Shown here one piece after another: positions 41,201 through 49,868 of a DNA stretch of 52,825 bases. The notes under the pieces were generated by a model. The model saw only the letters and a list, made by a program, of their open reading frames with translations, ran no database searches and was not told the DNA's origin. Origin of the DNA: CAZWRK01 sp964635875. GTDB taxonomy: Bacteria > Pseudomonadota > Gammaproteobacteria > Burkholderiales > Aquaspirillaceae. Made by a program: the position numbers and the translations under genes. The stretch covers positions 1 through 52,825 of the forward strand of contig CAZWRK010000010.1 in the NCBI GenBank assembly GCA_964635875.1, in the 5' to 3' direction. Numbering within the stretch: the stretch's first letter is position 1; each line of letters starts with the position of its first letter.

Positions 41201-42163
41201 TTATTCGCCAAATAATTCAGACTTCTGGCAAACCGCTGTTCCCAATTTTGCAACGACAATCCCCGCTGCCGCGTTCGCCACGCGCACTGCATCCGGCAAG
41301 GTCAATCCCGCCGCCAGCATCAGGCCCAATGTCCCGATCACGGTATCTCCCGCGCCCGAGACATCAAACACTTCACGCGCCTGTGTCGGTACATTCAGCA
41401 CCTCATCATGGCGATACAAAGACATCCCCTCTTCGCTCCGTGTCACCAACAAGGCCTCCAGATCCAGCTTGGAACGTAAAGCCTCGGCGCGGGTCGAAAA
41501 ATCGGCCTCTGACTGCCACGCGCCCGCCACCTGCCGAAACTCGCTCTTGTTCGGTGTCAGCAAGGTTGCGCCCGCATATTTCGAGTAATCATCCCCTTTC
41601 GGGTCGATCAAAACCGGTTTACCTGCCGCCCGCGCCAGCGCAATCATTTTACCGACGTGTGTCAAACCGCCCTTGCCGTAGTCCGACAAAATCACGACAT
41701 CATGCGCCTGAACGCACTCAGCAAACTCGTCTAATTTATCGGCCAAAATTTCATGGCCAGGCGCAGACTCAAAATCAAGACGAATCAACTGTTGTTGCCG
41801 TGCGACGACGCGCAACTTAACCGTCGTTTCAATCTTCGGATCGCGCAAAAACGACACCGCCACACCCTCTTCTCGGAGCAGACGCTCCAGCGTAAACGCG
41901 GCCTCGTCATCGCCCACCACGGACAACAAGCTCGCCTGCCCACCTAGCGCAGCGATATTTCGGGCCACATTGGCCGCGCCCCCCGCACGCTCTTCACCCC
42001 GAGAAATCCGTGCCACGGGCACCGGCGCTTCTGGCGAGATCCGCTCAACATCCCCAAACCAGTAGCGATCCAACATCACATCGCCCACCACCAGCACCCG
42101 CGCCTGCTGAATAGCCGCTTGACACGCTGCCGCAGACAACCCCAAAGAAGCGATTGGACTCAT
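41201..42163 (-). CDS. hldE1: D-glycero-beta-D-manno-heptose-7-phosphate kinase
   Basis: PfkB-family sugar kinase, 320 aa, the kinase half of HldE only (rfaE1). VLVVGDVMLDRYWFGDVERI near the start and GGAANVARNIAALG are the PfkB N-terminal signature, and VFDVSGAGDTVIGTLGLML is the C-terminal signature with the catalytic Asp. The nucleotidyltransferase domain fused to it in E. coli is missing, so a separate adenylyltransferase is expected elsewhere. The ATG at 42163 lies 8 nt after AGGGG; a GTG at 42172 overlaps the ugd stop and is less likely. Confidence 0.93.
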   Translation of the reverse strand: MSPIASLGLSAAACQAAIQQARVLVVGDVMLDRYWFGDVERISPEAPVPVARISRGEERAGGAANVARNIAALGGQASLLSVVGDDEAAFTLERLLREEGVAVSFLRDPKIETTVKLRVVARQQQLIRLDFESAPGHEILADKLDEFAECVQAHDVVILSDYGKGGLTHVGKMIALARAAGKPVLIDPKGDDYSKYAGATLLTPNKSEFRQVAGAWQSEADFSTRAEALRSKLDLEALLVTRSEEGMSLYRHDEVLNVPTQAREVFDVSGAGDTVIGTLGLMLAAGLTLPDAVRVANAAAGIVVAKLGTAVCQKSELFGE

Positions 42164-42168
42164 TACGC

Positions 42169-43497
42169 TCACCCCTGCCGACGGCCAATCGGATAGTAAG
42201 ACAAGCCCGCTGCCGCGACGCTGTCGGGTTCATACAAATTACGACCATCAAAAATGGTGCGATCGGAGAGTTTTTGCGCCAGCACCGCAAAATCAGGTGC
42301 GCGGAATTCTTTCCACTCGGTCACAATCACCAACGCGGTCGCGCCCTCGATCGCTTCCAGCATCGAATCCACAAAATGCACATTGCGAATTCCCGCCACA
42401 CGATGGCGCGCCTCGGGCATCGCCACCGGATCGTAAGCGACCACTTCCGCCCCACGCGCACACAGCGCCTCAATCAACGCCAAGCTCGGCGCTTCGCGCA
42501 TATCGTCGGTATTCGGCTTAAACGCCAATCCCCACAGCGCAAACCGCAAGCCGCTCAGATCAGACCCATAACGCGCAATAATTTTTTCAGGCAGCACCTG
42601 TTTTTGGCACTCGTTCGCCGCCTCGACCGCGTCCAGCACCTTCAGTTCAATCTGATTTTCGCGGGCAGTTTGAATAAGCGCTTTCACATCTTTTGGAAAG
42701 CACGAGCCGCCATAGCCGCAACCGGCATACAAAAAGTGATAGCCAATGCGCGGATCAGAGCCAATCCCCTGCCGAACTAACTCAATATCCGCACCGAGTT
42801 TTTCGGCCAGTCGCGCCAACTCATTCATAAACGAAATGCGCGTCGCCAACATCGCATTGGCCGCATATTTCGTGAGTTCGGCGCTCTTAACATCCATTAC
42901 AAAGAGGCGCTCGTGATTGCGCTGAAATGGGCGGTAAAGCTCGCGCATCACCCGCGTCGCCTGTTCATCGTCCGTGCCGACGACAATCCGATCAGGCTTC
43001 ATAAAATCATCGACCGCCGCGCCTTCTTTCAAGAATTCGGGATTGGAGACCACGGCAAAACCACATGTCACCCCACGCGCCGCAAATTCTTCCGCCACCG
43101 CCGCACGGACTTTGTCCGCCGTTCCGACCGGCACCGTCGATTTATCGACGATCACTTTATGCGAGGTCGCGTGGCGGCCAATGTTACGGGCAGCCTCGAC
43201 GACGTACTGTAAATCGGCAGAGCCATCTTCATCCGGCGGCGTTCCGACCGCGATAAATTGCACATCGCCATGCGCCACTGATGCCACCACATCGGTGGTA
43301 AAGCGCAGCCGACCGGCGGCGACATTGCGCTGCACCATCGACTCTAAACCCGGCTCATAAATTGGAATGCCGCCCGCCTGCAAAGTCGCAATCTTGGCGG
43401 GGTCGACATCTAAGCACAGCACATCATGGCCAACTTCTGCCAAACACGTTCCCGTTACCAGTCCGACATAGCCGGTACCGATCATGGTGATTTTCAT
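42169..43497 (-). CDS. ugd: UDP-glucose 6-dehydrogenase
   Basis: NAD-dependent two-step oxidation of UDP-glucose to UDP-glucuronate, a precursor for LPS, capsule or lipid A decoration, 442 aa. The Rossmann motif is ITMIGTGYVGLVTGTC. VDKSTVPVGTADKV and the catalytic Cys in CGYGGSCFPKDVKAL mark the Ugd family, and LWGLAFKPNTDDMREAPS is the C-terminal signature. The ATG at 43497 has AAGGA seven nt upstream; the longer frame has no family support. It sits between pyrF and hldE1 with a 46-nt gap and a 5-nt gap. Confidence 0.96.
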   Translation of the reverse strand: MKITMIGTGYVGLVTGTCLAEVGHDVLCLDVDPAKIATLQAGGIPIYEPGLESMVQRNVAAGRLRFTTDVVASVAHGDVQFIAVGTPPDEDGSADLQYVVEAARNIGRHATSHKVIVDKSTVPVGTADKVRAAVAEEFAARGVTCGFAVVSNPEFLKEGAAVDDFMKPDRIVVGTDDEQATRVMRELYRPFQRNHERLFVMDVKSAELTKYAANAMLATRISFMNELARLAEKLGADIELVRQGIGSDPRIGYHFLYAGCGYGGSCFPKDVKALIQTARENQIELKVLDAVEAANECQKQVLPEKIIARYGSDLSGLRFALWGLAFKPNTDDMREAPSLALIEALCARGAEVVAYDPVAMPEARHRVAGIRNVHFVDSMLEAIEGATALVIVTEWKEFRAPDFAVLAQKLSDRTIFDGRNLYEPDSVAAAGLSYYPIGRRQG

Positions 43498-43543
43498 GAA
43501 AATTTCCTTGGAAGATGAAGATCTGCGAGAAGAAGCCTCGGCC

Positions 43544-44275
43544 TTACGCGCCGACACCCAGTTCGCGATGAATCGCTAACAGGGCGGCCAATGGGTCTGC
43601 TGCACGGGTAATCGGGCGGCCAATCACCAGATAATTTGCACCGGCCGCCATCGCCGCAGAAGGCGTCATCACGCGGTGTTGATCATCACTGGCGCTGTCT
43701 GCCGGACGAATCCCCGGTGTCACCAATTGAAACGCCTCGCCCAAAGCGGGTTTGAGCATGCTGGCTTCTTGCGCGGAGCACACCACGCCATCTAAACCAC
43801 TTTCTTTTGCCAAGCTCGCCAAACGCATTACTTGGGTACGCGCATCAGGCCAGCCGAGTTCGGCCAATTCGGGATCGCTCATGCTGGTCAACACCGTCAC
43901 GCCAATCAACAACGGCGGTGCCGATAGATTCGCCATCGACTCGCGCGCAGCTTCCATCATTTTGCGCCCGCCCGAGGTATGCATATCGACCATCCACACC
44001 CCAAGGTCGGCGGCAACACGGCATGCGGAAGCCACGGTATTGGGAATATCGTGATATTTCAGATCAAGAAACACATCAAACCCACGATGGCGCAGACTTT
44101 CTACCAAGCTGGCACCGGTCGCGGTAAACAGCTCTTTGCCGACTTTTAGGCGGCACATGCCCGGCTCAAGGCGCGCAACAAATTCGAGCGTTTTCGCGCT
44201 ATCTGGAAAATCCAGCGCCACAATCACAGGAGAAACACACGACGCATTCGCGCCCGCAGAAACTAAAGGATTCAT
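43544..44275 (-). CDS. pyrF: Orotidine-5'-phosphate decarboxylase
   Basis: Last step of UMP synthesis, 243 aa. VIVALDFPD begins the barrel. FLDLKYHDIPNTV holds the catalytic Asp-x-Lys-x-x-Asp, and LVTPGIRPADSASDDQHRV and YLVIGRPITRA are the phosphate-binding loops. Its place between lapB and ugd matches the frequent lapB-pyrF adjacency in proteobacteria. Confidence 0.96.
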   Translation of the reverse strand: MNPLVSAGANASCVSPVIVALDFPDSAKTLEFVARLEPGMCRLKVGKELFTATGASLVESLRHRGFDVFLDLKYHDIPNTVASACRVAADLGVWMVDMHTSGGRKMMEAARESMANLSAPPLLIGVTVLTSMSDPELAELGWPDARTQVMRLASLAKESGLDGVVCSAQEASMLKPALGEAFQLVTPGIRPADSASDDQHRVMTPSAAMAAGANYLVIGRPITRAADPLAALLAIHRELGVGA

Positions 44276-44306
44276 AACTTAAAGAGACCTATCAATAAAG
44301 CAGACA

Positions 44307-45479
44307 TCAGCCTTCGCTACGATTGGGAGTCAGGGTCTCCCATTCATTGCAAGCGGGGCAATGCCAGAAAAAAGTTTTAGAGCGGAAACTACAGCGCCGA
44401 CAGCGGTAGACATGCAAACGCTTGGCATGACCCAACACCAGCTCACGCGCCAGCTCCGCATCTTGGCGGCTCTCGGGCGTCAAAGTGGGGAAGCGCGCAT
44501 CAATCAGCTTCGCCAACCCCGCCAAACTCGGATGCACATGCAAGACTTCTCGCAAGAAGTCGACCGCAGCCACATCGCCATCCAGCGCCACAATGCGGGG
44601 ATATAACAAATCAACTAAGTCTAAATCGGGGAAAGTCGATAACCAGCCGCGCAGCAAAGCCACGCCCTCTGGCGCGCGCCCTAAGTGCTCATAAGCATTT
44701 AAAATCCGCTCACCCGCCAATGACAAATATTCAGCACTCTGCTGCTCAATTTCGCACCAAGCACTAATCGCCGCCTCGTGCTGCCCCAGCGCCAATTCAA
44801 TATCACCGGCAATCAGGCTAATCCGTGCGCTGCGACGATTTGCCAAACGAGCGTCCTCGAGAAATGCCCGCGCCTCGTCGTAACGGGATTTAAACAAGGC
44901 CTGCTGAGCAAGCTCGCAGTAAAACTGCGCCATTTCATGCTGATAGCTGACAGATTCGGTACGTAAGGTACGCGCCATTTCAATCGCCCGCGGCCAATCA
45001 CGCTCTTGCTGGTAAATATCGAGCAATTTTTGACGCGCATCGGCGGCCAGCGGGCCTTCGAGCAATTGCAATAACTGCTCTTCGGCACGATCGACCAAAC
45101 CCGAGCGCACAAAATCCAAAGCCAGCTCTAAGCGTACTCGCGGCTTTAAAAGCACCGGCAAATCGGCATCTTCGAGCATTTTTTGATGCAGACGAATCGC
45201 CAGATCATTCTCACCACGCCGCCGATGCAAACGCCCAAGCGCCAGCGCCAATTCAAACGCACGCGGCTGCGCCCGCGCGACTTCGGTCAGCTCAGCAACC
45301 GCTTCTTCGGTATTGTCGTCCAGCAGCGCATGCAAGCCCCGAAAATAGGAAGCAGGCACTGCGCGCGCCTGCTCCATCACTGCCCGCATATCAATTCGGG
45401 CGGCTAACCAACCCAGCCCAAAAAAGACCGGAAAAACCAATAACCACCACAGCTCAAAATCCTGCACAGTTGCACTCAC
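44307..45479 (-). CDS. lapB: LPS assembly protein LapB (YciM)
   Basis: Inner-membrane-anchored TPR protein of 390 aa that in E. coli presents LpxC to FtsH and so limits lipid A synthesis. One N-terminal membrane helix (WWLLVFPVFFGLGWLAARID), then about nine TPR repeats starting near residue 45 (YFRGLHALLDDNTEEAVAEL). A C-terminal rubredoxin-like zinc or iron site follows, with CRRC and CPAC and the NEWETL tail typical of LapB. The start is GTG 45479; a GTG four codons later at 45467 has a better-spaced purine stretch. lapA lies 30 nt upstream. Confidence 0.93.
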   Translation of the reverse strand: MSATVQDFELWWLLVFPVFFGLGWLAARIDMRAVMEQARAVPASYFRGLHALLDDNTEEAVAELTEVARAQPRAFELALALGRLHRRRGENDLAIRLHQKMLEDADLPVLLKPRVRLELALDFVRSGLVDRAEEQLLQLLEGPLAADARQKLLDIYQQERDWPRAIEMARTLRTESVSYQHEMAQFYCELAQQALFKSRYDEARAFLEDARLANRRSARISLIAGDIELALGQHEAAISAWCEIEQQSAEYLSLAGERILNAYEHLGRAPEGVALLRGWLSTFPDLDLVDLLYPRIVALDGDVAAVDFLREVLHVHPSLAGLAKLIDARFPTLTPESRQDAELARELVLGHAKRLHVYRCRRCSFRSKTFFWHCPACNEWETLTPNRSEG

Positions 45480-45509
45480 CCCGCAAAAAATCCCAATAAG
45501 GCGCAGCCT

Positions 45510-45800
45510 TTAATCACCCAGCGCATCGCTCGGATCATGTAAGACCTGACTGGTTTGACGTGCGCGCAGCTCTTTTTTCAGGCGCGTCAATTCACGACGC
45601 AAGCGCAACGAATAGCCCATCGCGCCAAGTAATCCCAGGACCGCGCCAACCGCAAAAAAGATCAGCAAGAATAGAATCAGCGGCGCATCCCACGCCACCC
45701 CTGGCAACAACACCAAGCGGACAATCTCGCCATTTTGCATCGCCAACGTCAGCAACAATACAAACACCGCTAATTTCAGCACCCAAGCGATATAGCGCAT
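45510..45800 (-). CDS. lapA: LapA family protein (DUF1049)
   Basis: 96-aa inner-membrane protein with two transmembrane helices (about residues 3-20 and 38-62). The N-terminal AWVLKLAVFVLLLTLAMQN and the Gly-rich second helix GAVLGLLGAMGY followed by a basic coiled-coil stretch are the LapA pattern. In E. coli LapA works with LapB in LPS assembly. It is the first gene of the envelope operon. The usual upstream neighbour ihfB is not here; the divergent hydrogenase operon is. Confidence 0.9.
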   Translation of the reverse strand: MRYIAWVLKLAVFVLLLTLAMQNGEIVRLVLLPGVAWDAPLILFLLIFFAVGAVLGLLGAMGYSLRLRRELTRLKKELRARQTSQVLHDPSDALGD

Positions 45801-45970
45801 AAGGCAATATTCCCTGTCTGAAAATCATTAAAAGAACGGCTAGTGTAAACGATTCAGATACGCGCTAACAGCCAAGCCCGCCGCCGCACCGCCGACCCGA
45901 TGCGCAGCCCTGACGTCAAAGTTTCCATTTTCAGCTCACGCTGCAAAGTAACTTTACAAACCTGCCACAC

Positions 45971-45995
45971 CAATCATTTCCTAAGCCAATGATTG
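45971..45995. promoter_or_regulatory. Inverted repeat upstream of the sigma-54 promoter
   Basis: CAATCATT-N9-AATGATTG, perfect 8-bp arms, about 28 nt before the -24 element. The AT-rich form and position suit an activator or IHF-type site for a sigma-54 promoter. The binding protein is unknown. Confidence 0.45.
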
Positions 45996-46022
45996 CTATC
46001 AACTTTTACGCCCCATCGCCTT

Positions 46023-46038
46023 TGGCACGAAACTTGTG
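46023..46038 (+). promoter_or_regulatory. Sigma-54 (RpoN) promoter of hyaABC
   Basis: TGGCACGAAACTTGTG: the -24 TGGCAC and -12 TTGT match the TGGCAC-N5-TTGC consensus with exact 12-nt GG-to-G spacing; the last base of the -12 is T for C. Uptake hydrogenase operons in several proteobacteria are sigma-54-dependent under an NtrC-type activator (HoxA or HupR), so the match is biologically sensible. Transcription would begin near 46048, about 110 nt before hyaA. Confidence 0.75.
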
Positions 46039-46055
46039 TTCGTGTTCCGCTTGAA

Positions 46056-46075
46056 CCTTATTCGCCCGAATAAGG
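46056..46075. promoter_or_regulatory. Perfect 20-bp palindrome in the hya leader
   Basis: CCTTATTCG-CC-CGAATAAGG, 9-bp arms, lying 8 nt after the predicted transcription start. It could be an operator placed to block early elongation or a stable hairpin at the mRNA 5' end. Confidence 0.5.
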
Positions 46076-46157
46076 AGAAGCCGCGGTCTCCGTGTGGATT
46101 GACCGTCGCTTCGCAAGCACGATCAGGCCCATGCGGCCGAAGAGGAGAAGATAAACG

Positions 46158-47273
46158 ATGGAGACGTTCTACCAAGCGATGCGCCGCCAAGGTGTGACTC
46201 GGCGCAGCTTTCTCAAATTCTGTAGCCTGACAGCGACTTCGCTGGGGCTGGGTTCGGCCTTTGTACCGCGCATTGCCCACGCGCTCGAAACCAAACCGCG
46301 CGTTCCGGTGATTTGGCTGCACGGCCTAGAGTGCACCTGCTGTACCGAATCGTTTATTCGATCCGCCCACCCCTTGGCCAAAGACGCCATTTTGTCGCTG
46401 ATTTCGCTGGATTACGACGATACGATCATGGCGGCTGCCGGTCATCAGGCCGAAGAAATTCTCGAAGACATCATTAAAAATCACAAAGGCAATTACATCG
46501 TTGCCGTCGAAGGCAACCCGCCTTTGAACGAAGACGGCATGTTTTGCTTTCCCGGTGGTGAACCGTTTGTTGAAAAACTCAAGCGCGTTTCAGCCGATGC
46601 CAAAGCCCTGATTGCATGGGGTTCTTGCGCGAGTTGGGGTTGCGTACAAGCCGCTAAACCGAATCCAACCCGTGCCACGCCAGTGCATCAGGTCATTCTC
46701 GATAAACCGGTGATCAAAGTCCCCGGTTGCCCACCGATCCCCGAAGTGATGGCCGCCGTCATCACTTATATGGTGACGTTCGATCGCGTCCCCGAACTCG
46801 ACCGCCAAGGCCGACCGAAAATGTTCTACGGCCAACGCATTCACGACAAATGCTATCGCCGTCCGCACTTTGACGCGGGCCAGTTTGTCGAGCAGTGGGA
46901 TGACGAAGGCGCGCGCAAAGGCTATTGCCTCTACAAAGTCGGCTGTAAAGGCCCGACCACTTACAACGCCTGTTCGACCGTGCGTTGGAATGGCGGTGTG
47001 TCCTTCCCGATTCAATCCGGTCACGGCTGCATTGGCTGTTCGGAAGATGGCTTCTGGGACAAAGGCTCTTTCTATGATCGCGTGACCAATATTCCGCAAT
47101 TCGGCATCGAATCCAATGCCGACAAAATCGGCATGGCCGTCACCGGTACCGCAGGCGCAGCGATTGCCGCCCATGCCGCAATCAGTGCAATTAAAAGCAC
47201 CATGCTCAAAAAACAAGATCTCAAGCCCCTTGATGCCAATCAGGGACACACACCACAAGAGGGCAAACACTAA
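46158..47273 (+). CDS. hyaA: [NiFe] uptake hydrogenase small subunit, O2-tolerant type
   Basis: 371-aa iron-sulfur subunit that carries electrons from the NiFe site to the membrane cytochrome. The N-terminal twin-arginine signal TRRSFLK (residues 14-20) exports the folded dimer to the periplasm, and a hydrophobic C-terminal anchor (about 325-345) follows. Cluster ligands include ECTCCTES (Cys59, 61, 62), WGSCASWGC (Cys157, 162) and VPGCPP (Cys190). Cys61 and Cys162 sit where ordinary enzymes have Gly and correspond to the extra Cys19 and Cys120 of E. coli Hyd-1, which form the [4Fe-3S] proximal cluster. AGGAG is 10 nt upstream of the ATG. Its stop overlaps hyaB (TAATG). Confidence 0.96.
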   Translation: METFYQAMRRQGVTRRSFLKFCSLTATSLGLGSAFVPRIAHALETKPRVPVIWLHGLECTCCTESFIRSAHPLAKDAILSLISLDYDDTIMAAAGHQAEEILEDIIKNHKGNYIVAVEGNPPLNEDGMFCFPGGEPFVEKLKRVSADAKALIAWGSCASWGCVQAAKPNPTRATPVHQVILDKPVIKVPGCPPIPEVMAAVITYMVTFDRVPELDRQGRPKMFYGQRIHDKCYRRPHFDAGQFVEQWDDEGARKGYCLYKVGCKGPTTYNACSTVRWNGGVSFPIQSGHGCIGCSEDGFWDKGSFYDRVTNIPQFGIESNADKIGMAVTGTAGAAIAAHAAISAIKSTMLKKQDLKPLDANQGHTPQEGKH

Positions 47274-49066
47274 TGGCGTACCAAACTCAGGGCTTTACAC
47301 TCGATAACAGCGGCCGCCGTGTGGTGGTCGATCCCGTCACCCGCATCGAAGGCCACCTCCGCTGCGAAGTCAACATCGACAGCAACAACATCATCACCAA
47401 CGCGGTTTCGACCGGCACCATGTGGCGCGGCCTCGAAGTGATTTTAAAAGGCCGCGATCCGCGCGACGCATGGGCATTTGTCGAACGAATCTGCGGCGTC
47501 TGTACCGGCACCCACGCGCTCACCTCGGTGCGCGCAGTCGAAGATGCGCTAAAAATTCAGATTCCAGACAACGCCAACCTCATCCGCAACATGATGCAGG
47601 CCTGTCTGTATGTTCACGATCATCTCGTCCATTTCTATCACCTCCATGCGCTGGACTGGGTTGATGTAGTCTCCGCCCTAAAAGCCGACCCGAAAAAAAC
47701 TAGCGAACTCGCGCAAAGCATTTCCGATTGGCCGATGTCGAGTCCGGGCTATTTCCGTGACCTGCAATCGCGCCTCAAACGCTTTGTCGAATCCGGCCAA
47801 CTCGGGCCGTTCCGCAATGGTTATTGGGGTCATCCGGCGATGAAATTGCCGCCGGAAGCCAACTTAATGGCGGTGGCACACTATCTGGAAGCGCTCGACT
47901 TCCAAAAAGAAATCGTCAAAATCCACACCATTTTTGGCGGCAAAAACCCGCATCCAAACTGGCTGGTCGGCGGCATGCCGTGTGCGATTAACGTGCACGA
48001 TACCGGCGCGGTCGGTGCCATCAATATGGAACGCCTCAATCTGGTGAAGAGCATCATCGATCGCTCGATTGAGTTCTGCGAAAAAGTCTACGTCCCCGAC
48101 GTGATTGCCATCGCGCGCTTCTACCCAGACTGGTTCAAAATCGGCGGCGGGCTGGCAAGCCAAAGCGTGCTGTCTTATGGTGACTTCCCCGACAAAGCCA
48201 ACGATTACAGCGAAAGCAATTTGCTGTTGCCACGCGGCGCGATCATCAACGGCAAATTCAGTGAAATCCATCCGGTTGACCTGTATGCGCCGGACGAAAT
48301 CCAAGAATTCGTGACACATAGTTGGTACAGCTATGGCGGCGACGACAAAAAAGGTCTGCATCCATTCGACGGTTTAACCGAACCCAAATTCGAGCTTGGC
48401 CCGAACCACAAAGGCACGAAAACCAAGATCGAATCGCTGGATGAATCGGCCAAATATTCGTGGATCAAGTCGCCGCGCTGGAAAGGCCATGCGATGGAAG
48501 TCGGCCCCTTAGCGCGCTACCTGATTGGCTATCACCAAAACAAAGCCGAGTTTAAAGAGCCGATTGATGCCCTGCTCAAAACCTTGGATGCGCCGATCGA
48601 CGCCTTGTTCTCGACCCTTGGCCGCACCGCTGCGCGGGCGATTGAGTCGGTATGGGCTGCCCGCAAAATGTCGGACTTCTACGACCGCTTGATCACCAAT
48701 ATCAAAAATGGCGATAGCAACACCGCCAATATTGAAAAATGGGATCCTGCCAGCTGGCCTAAAGCTGCAAAAGGCGTCGGCTTTACCGAAGCGCCGCGCG
48801 GCGCATTGGGCCATTGGCTGAAAATCGCCGACACCAAGATCGACAGCTATCAATGCGTGGTGCCAACCACGTGGAATGCAGGTCCACGCGATGACAAAGG
48901 CCAAATCGGTGCGTATGAAGCCTCACTGATGGGGACCAAAATGGCGGTACCGGATCAGCCTTTGGAGATTCTGCGAACCTTACACAGCTTCGATCCCTGC
49001 CTCGCTTGCTCGACCCATGTCATCGGCGATGATGGCGGCGAGCTGGTTTCTGTCAAGGTGCGCTAA
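47273..49066 (+). CDS. hyaB: [NiFe] uptake hydrogenase large subunit
   Basis: 597-aa catalytic subunit that oxidises H2. The two NiFe-binding CxxC motifs are present: RICGVCTGTHAL near residue 64 and DPCLACSTHVIG near the C-terminus. The 15 residues after the C-terminal His (VIGDDGGELVSVKVR) are the extension removed by a maturation endopeptidase once nickel is inserted. HDHLVHFYHLHALDWVDV is typical of the Hyd-1/HupL group. The ATG overlaps the hyaA stop. The endopeptidase (HyaD/HupD) and hyp genes are not in this window. Confidence 0.97.
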   Translation: MAYQTQGFTLDNSGRRVVVDPVTRIEGHLRCEVNIDSNNIITNAVSTGTMWRGLEVILKGRDPRDAWAFVERICGVCTGTHALTSVRAVEDALKIQIPDNANLIRNMMQACLYVHDHLVHFYHLHALDWVDVVSALKADPKKTSELAQSISDWPMSSPGYFRDLQSRLKRFVESGQLGPFRNGYWGHPAMKLPPEANLMAVAHYLEALDFQKEIVKIHTIFGGKNPHPNWLVGGMPCAINVHDTGAVGAINMERLNLVKSIIDRSIEFCEKVYVPDVIAIARFYPDWFKIGGGLASQSVLSYGDFPDKANDYSESNLLLPRGAIINGKFSEIHPVDLYAPDEIQEFVTHSWYSYGGDDKKGLHPFDGLTEPKFELGPNHKGTKTKIESLDESAKYSWIKSPRWKGHAMEVGPLARYLIGYHQNKAEFKEPIDALLKTLDAPIDALFSTLGRTAARAIESVWAARKMSDFYDRLITNIKNGDSNTANIEKWDPASWPKAAKGVGFTEAPRGALGHWLKIADTKIDSYQCVVPTTWNAGPRDDKGQIGAYEASLMGTKMAVPDQPLEILRTLHSFDPCLACSTHVIGDDGGELVSVKVR

Positions 49067-49069
49067 ATC

Positions 49070-49813
49070 ATGGCCAATCACGCGGATCAATCAAAATTGT
49101 CGACGGTCAAAAGCTATGGCTTTGACGGCTCTGCGCCGCAAGACCTTGGACAAAAAGTGGTGTCGGTCTATGTGTACGAAGCGCCGGTGCGTTTATGGCA
49201 CTGGCTCACCGTATTGAGCATTATCACGCTCTCCATCACCGGCTTTTTTATTGGTCGTCCCCTGCCGAGCGTGCCCGGCGAAGCGACTTATCAGTTTGTG
49301 ATGGGCTACATTCGCTTTGCGCACTTTGTGGCGGGCTATGTGTTAGCGATCGGGTTGGTGGTGCGCTTGTACTGGGCGTGCGTCGGCAATCACCATTCAC
49401 GGGAAATTTTCTTGGTGCCGGTGTGGGATCGCGCATGGTGGAAGGAGTTTTTCTTTGAGGTGCGCTGGTATTTATTTTTGGAACGCTACCCGAAAAAATA
49501 CATCGGCCATAATCCGGTCGGGCAAATTGCAATGGCGAGTTTTTTCTGGGTCGCTATTTTGATGTGCGTGTCGGGCTTTGCGCTGTATGGCGAAGGGCTA
49601 GGCATCGACAGCTGGGCTTATCGCTATTTTGGCTGGGTGATCCATGCCTTTGGCGGTAATAGCTTGGATGTTCACAACTGGCATCGACTGGGCATGTGGT
49701 CGATTATTTTGTTTGTGATGATTCATGTCTACGCCGCCATTCGGGAAGACATCATGTCTAAACAAAGCATGATTTCGACTATGGTCAGCGGCTTCCGCAT
49801 GTTTAAAGACTAA
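49070..49813 (+). CDS. hyaC: Ni/Fe-hydrogenase b-type cytochrome
   Basis: 247-aa membrane cytochrome b that passes electrons from the hydrogenase to quinone. It has four hydrophobic helices. Heme-ligand His are expected in VRLWHWLTVLSI near residue 40, FAHFVAGYV, and the pair in NWHRLGMWSIILFVMIHVYA. It begins 4 nt after hyaB and ends just before a perfect terminator, so the operon is hyaABC only. Confidence 0.95.
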   Translation: MANHADQSKLSTVKSYGFDGSAPQDLGQKVVSVYVYEAPVRLWHWLTVLSIITLSITGFFIGRPLPSVPGEATYQFVMGYIRFAHFVAGYVLAIGLVVRLYWACVGNHHSREIFLVPVWDRAWWKEFFFEVRWYLFLERYPKKYIGHNPVGQIAMASFFWVAILMCVSGFALYGEGLGIDSWAYRYFGWVIHAFGGNSLDVHNWHRLGMWSIILFVMIHVYAAIREDIMSKQSMISTMVSGFRMFKD

Positions 49814-49829
49814 AATATTTCTCCTCATG

Positions 49830-49854
49830 GGGCGACCAATTGGTCGCCCTTTTT
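49830..49854 (+). terminator. Terminator of hyaABC
   Basis: GGGCGACC-AATT-GGTCGCCC, an uninterrupted self-complementary 20-mer, followed by TTTTT, 16 nt after the hyaC stop. It ends the hydrogenase operon cleanly. Confidence 0.93.
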
Positions 49855-49868
49855 CATTGAGTCAACAG

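Larger units (their letters stand above)
45801..46157. other. Divergent regulatory region lapA / hydrogenase operon
   Basis: 357 nt without a gene. The lapA side shows no clear sigma-70 promoter I would name. The hydrogenase side holds an inverted repeat at 45971-45995, a sigma-54-type promoter at 46023-46038 and a palindrome at 46056-46075. A long leader then runs to an AGGAG ribosome-binding site at 46143. Confidence 0.7.

Noticed and set aside
46590..47270. 226-codon open frame on the minus strand opposite hyaA
   Set aside because: It is antisense to a certain gene, has no ribosome-binding site or family motif, and arises from biased codon use in hyaA.
47864..48361. 165-codon open frame opposite hyaB
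   Set aside because: Antisense shadow of a well-supported gene, with no start signal.
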